Positions 57,729 to 64,000 of a DNA stretch of 64,000 nucleotides are shown in pieces (the stretch's first letter is position 1; the number at the start of each line of letters is the position of its first letter). The notes under the pieces are model-generated. The model worked only from the letters and a program-made list of their open reading frames with translations, was not told the origin of the DNA and did not search any database. Source of the DNA: Armigeres subalbatus (Eukaryota > Arthropoda > Insecta > Diptera > Culicidae); NCBI RefSeq assembly GCF_024139115.2, contig NC_085141.1:221253783-221317782 (forward strand), given 5' to 3'. Made by a program: the position numbers and the translations under genes.

Positions 57729-58239
57729 CTTTCCTAAGATATTTTTTGAAGATTATTTCTCGAAAAAAAAAACAGAATCAAAACCAATTGAAGAACGAAG
57801 AAAATACCTACTAAAGAAACATGAATGCAGTGCCGTAAGTTAGGCAATTATTGATCAACCAGCAACGTTTGATATACCTCTTGGCGTGAAAATTCCCAAT
57901 TTTCCATACAAACTTGCGTTTTGGATTTTGCAGGCGCATTTCAATTTTCCTCAAAAATTATTTCATCAGGGCTCACTAGAGACCCCAAACCTCAGTTAAT
58001 TTTGAATTTCATCTTGAAGCGAGAAAATTTTCAATGATTTGTTGCGCAGTGTTATTATTGCTAATTTCACCGTTGCTTTGGACTTCTGTTTACCATGAGA
58101 GAGTCTAACTTCGCTCTGGTTAAAAGCAAAGGCAAATTCAACCCATGTGGGAGAAACGCTTCGTTTCAAAGCAAAAATGAAAGTTCGATAATTCTTACCT
58201 GCTGTCCATAAAATGTTGTTAAACATTAAATGTGATTTT
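57729..58239. other. No recognised feature
   Basis: AT-rich sequence. The minus-strand open frame at 57996-58226 has no known motif. Confidence 0.4.
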
Positions 58240-58489
58240 TGCGTGATTTCTGAAAACGTCGTAAGTCCAAAAGAGAGGCTCTCTTTGTTTACTTTCTCTT
58301 TCGATTATTACGAAGCCATACTAACATTTACATCGGATTTTTTAACAGAGATCTGAAGAAAATTGCTTTGTCTTGCGTGTTGAGGTGGAAATATTGCAAT
58401 AAATGCAATACAAGCTTAGATATTAGTGAAAGAGAGCGTAATGAAAGAGAGTCTCTCATTTGGACATACGACGTTTTAAAAAATCACGC
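58240..58489. mobile_element. 250-bp inverted-repeat element (MITE-like)
   Basis: The left end GCGTGATTTCTGAAAACGTC and the right end, reverse-complemented, GCGTGATTTTTTAAAACGTC are followed inward by GTCCAAAWGAGAGRCTCTCT on both sides. The arms are about 50 bases. No clear target duplication is seen. Confidence 0.65.
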
Positions 58490-58854
58490 GAGATTTGATC
58501 CACCGTCGGAGTTGTAGGTAAATATGCAGCATGCGTTCCTACCCGTATACTGTACAATACTCTCCTATATTTAAGAGAGCGTGAGAGTAAACCGTCGATT
58601 TCCCCTCTAGGAAAAAAATGTTGCCAAAGGCAGTTTTTTGAAAACTAAAGCGAAAGACAACCAAATGAAGCCACCGGATATAGTTATGTCTTCGCTATTG
58701 GATGATGTAGCTTAGAAACAAAAATACTTCCCCTATCCAGCTGGAGACTGCTTTTTCTCCTCGGTGGGTGGTTTTATTACTGGGGGGTTGGACGAGCACG
58801 TGGCTATCTTTCTCGTCAATGTTTGGATGACGATAATTTGAGCCTTAAGGAAAC
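58490..58854. other. No recognised feature
   Basis: Mixed sequence between two elements; nothing supported. Confidence 0.4.
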
Positions 58855-59686
58855 ATTTTTTTATGTATTCTAATATGTTTATTGTTCTATTGATAAGAAC
58901 AAATAGAAAAAATAAATTAAGTGCATTAGTTTTAAATTATTGTGTAGTGATTAACAGCTTCAAGCAATAATTGTATCGAGGACTGTGATGATTTTCAGGT
59001 AGGTGTTTATTGGCGCTTTGATGTTGCATGAAGAAGAAGAAGAAGAAGAAGAAGCAGAAAGATGATAATCGTAAAAATCTCCAAGGGAAAGCATACGAAG
59101 AAGTTTTTAAAACTCTTCTCAAAAATTCTAAAAGCTATTTAATTAAAAACGGTAAGCAGTACGGGGTTGGACTTTTCTTATACTGTGTATTAAGTATAAT
59201 ATCACAAAATAAATTTTCGAATAGAAATATTGTGTTTACTATACAGTAGAAGAAATGTCCAACCCCGTCCTGCTTACCGTTTTTAATTACATTGCTTTTA
59301 GAATTTTTAAGAAGAGTTTTAAAAACTTCTTCGTATGCTTTCCCATGGAGATTTTCTCGATTATCACCTTTCTGCTTCTTCTTATTCATGTAACATCAAA
59401 GCGCCAATATGATAATACCGTTTTGTAAAAGTGGAAAGACTCACTTCGGCTCAGTGGTGTAGCAACAAATAGCGAATGTTCGGAATCTACATTTTTGTTT
59501 TCTATAATTGGATCAATTAGGAATGAAATAAATGGATGAAAAATATTGAGTATTGTGCGAAATGAATGCGCAACTTCTTGAAAATTATTAACCATAAACC
59601 TACGGCTTCCAAACAGTATAAATCATAAGCTTTATGTGCAGTGAGTCGGGAATCGGCTCCATAGGCCCAAGTAGTGATTTACCCTA
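58855..59686 (-). mobile_element. Partial second copy of the 4.8-kb foldback family
   Basis: This corresponds to the outer end of the arm (about 10905-11345). The right end reads CCAAGTAGTGATTTACCC at about 59686, followed by TA. Landmarks such as TTTTGTAAAAGTGGAAAGA and CACTTCGGCTCAGTGGTG are shared. Only one arm exists, so it is a solo end or truncated copy. It is split by a nested element at 59011-59406. Confidence 0.8.
59011..59406. mobile_element. Nested 396-bp foldback with coding-like arms
   Basis: Ends TGGCGCTTTGATGTTGCATG and its reverse complement interrupt the arm. Arms of about 150 bases each read, on opposite strands, nearly the same 45-residue sequence: Lys-rich, then NLQGKAYEEVFKTLLKNSKS, then IKNGKQ. 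A GAA repeat (AAGAAG) lies in the left arm. It may derive from a duplicated gene piece, or the open frame may be chance. Confidence 0.75.
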
Positions 59687-60039
59687 TGTTTTTCGCACAG
59701 CTATGTAAAACAAGTTGAAATACATCATCAGAAGCGGTGCCATTCGCAATTTGTTTTTCTTAAGGAAAAAGGTTATGGCCTCCCGAATCAGTTCTTTATC
59801 GTAACAGCTTGCGAAAAAACGTCTCTCATTGTTTGCTACATATGGTGAGTGTGTATAGAGAAATGATAAGCGAGATTTTTTTTCATTTTGCTTTGCAATT
59901 CAATCCCTGAGAATAATTCGTTCCCATTAAGTCAATCGCTCTGAAACTAAAAGTCAACATTCGTATACGAATCTCCCTATAGGGGACTTATCCTCCGAAA
60001 GCTCATCAGAAGTGAAGGAGAGAGCAATGTGTAATCCTA

Positions 60040-60567
60040 ACAGCAACCTACACCATAATTGGCCCAAAACCTGCCCCGTAAGGGTTTAGGGCTATTTGGT
60101 CGAACGCCAGATGAAATTAATTTCTTTATTAAGTGTATAATAAGTGAGAAATAAGAAGAGCGAAGTGAGAAACGAAAAGTGTGCAGTAAGAAAAAAGAAA
60201 GTGAAAAGTTCATTCCGTGCCGATAGTTCGAACGAGCCAGACGTGTGTGCTGTGTCTCATCGCGGATTGTGTTCGGTAGTGCGAGTGCTGTTGTGTGGTG
60301 AGGAACCTACCAACGGAACCAAGGCGATCACTGTAGGCGAGGGGAAGTAGCTGCTTCTGGCGACGCAAGTGAAGCAGGCTATTGTGTCTTCTGCTAGCTA
60401 CAGCAGCGGCGCAGATAAGTGGCAAAGATAGTTTTATTGTGCTCCCACAGAGTGGGACTGATTAGAATAGTTTGAATTAGTTTTTTTATTAGTTTTTTTC
60501 TAATTAGTTAATAGTTATTAGTTCTTAGCTTGTAATAACTATACTTCCAACACCTTGCAAGGTGATA
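60040..60567 (+). other. Probable 5' UTR of the right-hand LINE
   Basis: This runs up to the ATG at 60568. It contains purine-rich GAAGAGCGAAGTGAGAAACG-type stretches and no other gene. The true 5' end of the element cannot be fixed. Confidence 0.45.
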
Positions 60568-61945
60568 ATGGAGGCGGAGACTGCGGAGGGCAGTGGGCCT
60601 CCCAAAGATGGTGGTCGCACACGATTCTACCATGCATCTTCTCCTGGGCCTTGGGTTGTTTACTTTCGGCAGAAAGTGAAAAGCCTAGATTTTCTCGGCA
60701 TTAAGCGAGATTTGACGCGTCGTTTTCCGAAAACTGATTTCCATCAGGTAAATCGGAACAAACTACGCATAACCGCACCTACATACAAGGATGCAAACGA
60801 AATTGCTAAAGACAAGGCCTACAATGTTGAATATTTGGTTTATGTCCCCTCGCGGGAGGTCGAAATCGAAGGTGTGATCAACGCCGCGAGCCTGACTTGC
60901 AAGGATGTTCTTGCGGGAAAAGGCCGCTTAAAGAATGCAATGAAGTCTACTGTGGATATTCTGGATTGCAAGGAGTTGCATTCAGCTACCATGGTAGATG
61001 GTAAAAGAGTGTATTCTAAGGCAGGTTCGCTTCGGGTGACGTTCGCCGGTTCGATTCTCCCAAAATATGTAGATATTGAAAATATGTTATTTCCGGTGCG
61101 TCTTTTGTGCCGAGGGTGTTCAATTGTACCAACTGCAAACAGTTGGGGCACACTGCCGAGTTTTGCGACAACAAGCCCCGTTGTGGCCAATGTTTTGAAA
61201 AGCATAGGGAGGAGTCCTGTCAACAACAAGCTACAAAGTGCGCTTATTGTGGCATGGATCCTCCCCATGGTTCTGCAAGAATGCCCGGTGTACAAAAGCG
61301 CACCCAAAAAGTCAAGCGCTCGTTGGTGCAGCGCAACAAGCAGCCGTATGATCAAAAGGATAAGTCGCAAGACACAACCGCCACAACCACCGCCACGGCC
61401 GCTATTTCAGCTGCCGTTCGATTAAGGGATTACTACGATTCTGTTGCCACTGATGAATTGGACGCCGATGTAGCTGATATGGGTGATTCTTCGGAGGTAC
61501 ACGTGCCCGAAAAGAGGAAGCAACCGTCTTCCCTGGATCGCGCCGTAAGAGAACAAAAGTCATCCATAAAAGCTTGCCAAAATCTGAAGGTAATGGGGAT
61601 TATTTAAAATCCTGAAGCAATCTGTCTTCACTGCTCCTTTGGATCCTAGTTGCAGCAAGACATTCCCGCCATTGCCTAAAACCGATGTTTCCAAGAAACA
61701 TCCGGTTAGGAGAATCAATGAAAGAAAAAATGCAATTCGCACTTCCAGAAAAAATATTCCGTCCAAGCGAGGATTGATCTCCTTTAAGGACCTCGTGGAA
61801 AGTTTTTTGAATTTGTTCAATATTCCGAATTCATTGAGGCAACTCATTGACCTCTTTATACCAACAGTAGAAAGTTATCTGAAGCAATTGACTGTTTCAT
61901 GGCCCTTCTTGCAGAAATTGTATCTTTCGATGGATAATACGGCCA
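60568..61945 (+). pseudogene. LOA/I-group LINE ORF1 (gag), frameshifted
   Basis: The ATG at 60568 begins MEAETAEGSGPP; an upstream GTG at 60562 is in frame but not a better start. The first part (to about 61100) holds the gag RNA-binding core (RITAPTYKDANEIAKDKAY, YLVYVPSREVEIEGVI). A shift near 61105 leads to the zinc knuckles CTNCKQLGHTAEFC, CGQCFEKHREESC and CAYCG. Another shift near 61605 gives a C-terminal part with FPPLPKTDVSKKHP and a hydrophobic helical end. Gag would coat the LINE RNA. The motif order matches mosquito LOA/I-group elements. Confidence 0.8.
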
Positions 61946-63300
61946 TGCAAGATACAATCACTGTGCTGCAGTGGAACTGTCATAGTCTGAAAAATAAATT
62001 AGACGTGTTCAAGTTTTTGATTCGCAATTCCGATTGCGATATATTTGCACTCTGTGAAACATGGCTTTCTTGAGAAGATGAAATCAACTTCCACGATTTT
62101 AATATTATTCGCCAAGATCGGGATGATCATTATGGTGGCGTTCTTTTGGGGATCAAAAAGTGCTACTCCTTCTACAGAATTCCCATTCCGACTGTTAATG
62201 GCCTAGAGATCGTCGCTTGCCAAATAAATGTAAAGAATAAAGATCTTTGCATAGCTTCAGTGAACATTCCTCCAAATGCCTCTATTAATCGTCGACATTT
62301 TTGGAGCGCAGTCTCCCTCCTATCATCTCCAGTATTCATACTGGGTGATATGAACGCACATGGTATTGGATGGGGCGAAACGTATGACGATTATAGAGCG
62401 CCTATTTTCTATGATTTGTGTGACGATTTAAATTGAATATTTTAAACACTGGTGAAGTAACTCGATTAGGACCAAATGGTCAACAAAGCCGTATTGATCT
62501 GTCTTTATGTTCAAATTCACTATCATTAGATTGCACGTGGAAGGTAATTCAAGATCCCCATGGTAGTGACCATATGCCGATAGTCACCACAATTAAGAGT
62601 GGCTATCAACAATCTGAGCCAGTTAATGTTCCTTTCGATCTCACGAAGAACATTGACTGGCAAAAATTTGCATCGGCGGTAAATATTGGTATTGAATCAA
62701 CTGATACTCTTCCCCTTTGGATGAATATCGATTCCTTACTGAGTTGATTCAAAAAGCGCACTAGAAGCTCAGAAACGACGCGTTCCAAGTACATCTGTCA
62801 TCAGAAGACCAGCCACTCCTGGATGGGATGATGAATGTACTAAGTTGTATTCTGAGAAATCTGACGCCTTCAAGGCCTTCCGTAAACACGGAAGGTCAGA
62901 GCTTTGAAGAGTATTTGAGGCTCGAAAGAAAACTCAAAAATCTTCTCAAGGCAAAAAACGTAGCTACTGGCGACGTTTTGTCGAGGGACTATCACGAGAA
63001 ACCTCAATGACAACACTTTGGAAAACGGCTCGCAACATGCGGAACCGCATTTCCACCAATGAGAGTGAAGAATACTCCAATCGATGGATATTCAACTTCG
63101 CAAAAAAGGTCTGCCCAGATTCCGTACCAGCAGAACCGCTATTTCGAGAATCAGTCACTGATCCCGGTTCTTTGGGTGGACCATTCACAATGCTGGAACT
63201 TTCTATGTCTCTTCTTTCATCGAATAACTCTGCTCCGGGATGCGATAACATCAAATTCAATCTTCTGAAAAACCTCCCAGATATCGCAAAGACGATTACT
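61945..63300 (+). pseudogene. LINE ORF2 endonuclease and linker, broken
   Basis: From the ATG at 61945: TVLQWNCHSLKNKLDVF, CDIFALCETWLS and a stop at 62071-62073, then readable EDEINFHDFNII. Next come ILGDMNAHGIGWGE (about 62338-62379), a shift near 62433, then SRIDLSLCSNS and GSDHMPIV (about 62554-62585). These are the successive endonuclease motifs (Glu of ETW, GDxNAH, SDH). The linker and RT start (APGCDNIKFNLLKNLP, about 63232-63280) follow in further frames. At least four disruptions are needed, so it is inactive. Confidence 0.8.
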
Positions 63301-63301
63301 T

Positions 63302-64000
63302 GACCTGTACAACTGTTTCATGGAGGACAACATTTTGCCACATGAATGGCGACAGGTCAAAGTAATAGCTATTCAAAAGCCTGGGAAACCAGCGTCTAAT
63401 CACAATTCATACCGACCGATTGCCATGCTATCATGCATGAGAAAATTATTGGAGAAAATGATCCTTTCAAGAGTCGACCATTGGGTCGAAGAAAATTCAT
63501 TGCTTTCAAATACTCAGTTGGGATTTAGAAAAGGGAAAGGAACAAACGATTGTCTAGCGTTGCTTTCTTCAGATATACAACTGGCCTTTGCGCACAAGGA
63601 GCAATTGGCTTCAGTATTCTTGGACATTAAGGGCGCTTTTGATTCAGTTTCCATAGAAGTACTGTCAGGCAATCTGCACAGTAGTGGATTACCCGTTATT
63701 TTGAATAATTTCTTGTACAATTTGTTGTCAGAAAAACAAATGAACTTCACACTCGGCACTCTGACAACTTCCAGAACTAGTTACATGGGCCTTCCCCAAG
63801 GTTCATGTTTAAGTCCCTTGCTTTATAATTTCTATGTCAAAGATATTGACAATTGTTTGGAAGGACAATGCACGCTCAGACAACTTGCAGATGATGCCGT
63901 GGTCTCTCTAAGAGGTCCATGTGCAGCTGTCTTGCAAGGACCATTACAAAGTACCTTAGATAATCTAACTGTTTGGGCCAGTTGGTTGTGTTTACTAAGA
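63302..64000 (+). CDS. LINE reverse transcriptase, open to the window edge
   Basis: One frame is open from 63302 through 64000. It reads WRQVKVIAIQKPGKP, SYRPIAMLSCMRKLLEKMI, NTQLGFRKGKGTNDCLALL, FLDIKGAFDSVSIEVL (first Asp), YMGLPQGSCLSPLLYNFY, and LRQLADDAVVSL (catalytic Asp pair near 63890-63895). QGPLQSTLDNLTVWA follows. These are RT blocks 2 to 6, with the thumb and any RNase H beyond the edge. The frame has no stop although the endonuclease is dead. LADD instead of the commoner YADD/FADD is normal for this group. Confidence 0.85.

Noticed and set aside
60840..61370. 176-residue minus-strand open frame
   Set aside because: Shadow of the LINE ORF1, which has zinc-knuckle motifs on the plus strand.

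Overview
The window looks like a piece of a large, transposon-rich culicine mosquito chromosome (Aedes-like). It carries no bacterial-type genes. Almost everything recognisable is a mobile element: several non-LTR retrotransposon clades, BEL/Pao and Copia LTR elements, tRNA-derived SINEs, and many foldback or MITE-like DNA elements, often inserted into one another. The species assignment is inference from element style, not from a host marker gene.

Layout. 1-3.3 kb: two broken LINE copies in tandem. 3.9-5.2 kb: degenerate GAATTCCTCC-type repeat. 5.7-6.3 kb: a possible small broken gene with a C-terminal membrane segment. 6.5-11.3 kb: a 4.8-kb foldback element with arms of about 1 kb, a nested MITE and a captured LINE fragment. 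13.7 kb: a tRNA-like SINE. 15.7-22.1 kb: a BEL/Pao remnant whose pol frame is cut by a 5.36-kb terminal-inverted-repeat element with a 4-bp target duplication; that element itself holds a hAT-type MITE sitting in (AT)n, another MITE, two arrays of a 99-bp repeat and a SINE. 22.3-24.0 kb: a hAT element with transposase remnants. 24.6-27.0 kb: a palindrome, a MITE and a CACTA-like transposase remnant.

27.9-28.5 kb is the best host-gene candidate: two minus-strand exons with canonical splice sites and a matching phase across a 321-bp intron. If real, much of the flanking sequence could be intron or intergenic DNA of that gene. 29.6-31.7 kb: a Copia element with both LTRs and a 5-bp target duplication but only gag and protease. 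32.4-32.9 kb: a terminal-inverted-repeat element with a 12-G run. 33.9-37.0 kb: a 3-kb microsatellite/minisatellite block grading from GGAT to GATCTGACCTGA to GATTTGA and back to GGAT. 37.2-38.0 kb: the 3' end of a 5'-truncated LINE.

39.0-43.9 kb: a 4.98-kb TTAA-flanked (piggyBac-like) element made of two oppositely oriented tandem arrays around a repeat core. 44-48 kb: no genes seen. 48.1-50.7 kb: a minus-strand RTE-like LINE. 51.2-52.1 kb and 57.0-57.7 kb: two more hAT-type foldback MITEs. 58.2 kb: a further inverted repeat. 58.9-59.7 kb: a second, partial copy of the 6.5-kb foldback family, interrupted by another foldback. 60-64 kb: a long LOA/I-group LINE running off the right edge.

No autonomous intact transposon is visible. 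No CRISPR array, rRNA or convincing functional tRNA gene was seen. Boundaries of old elements are approximate unless a target duplication or interrupted frame fixes them.
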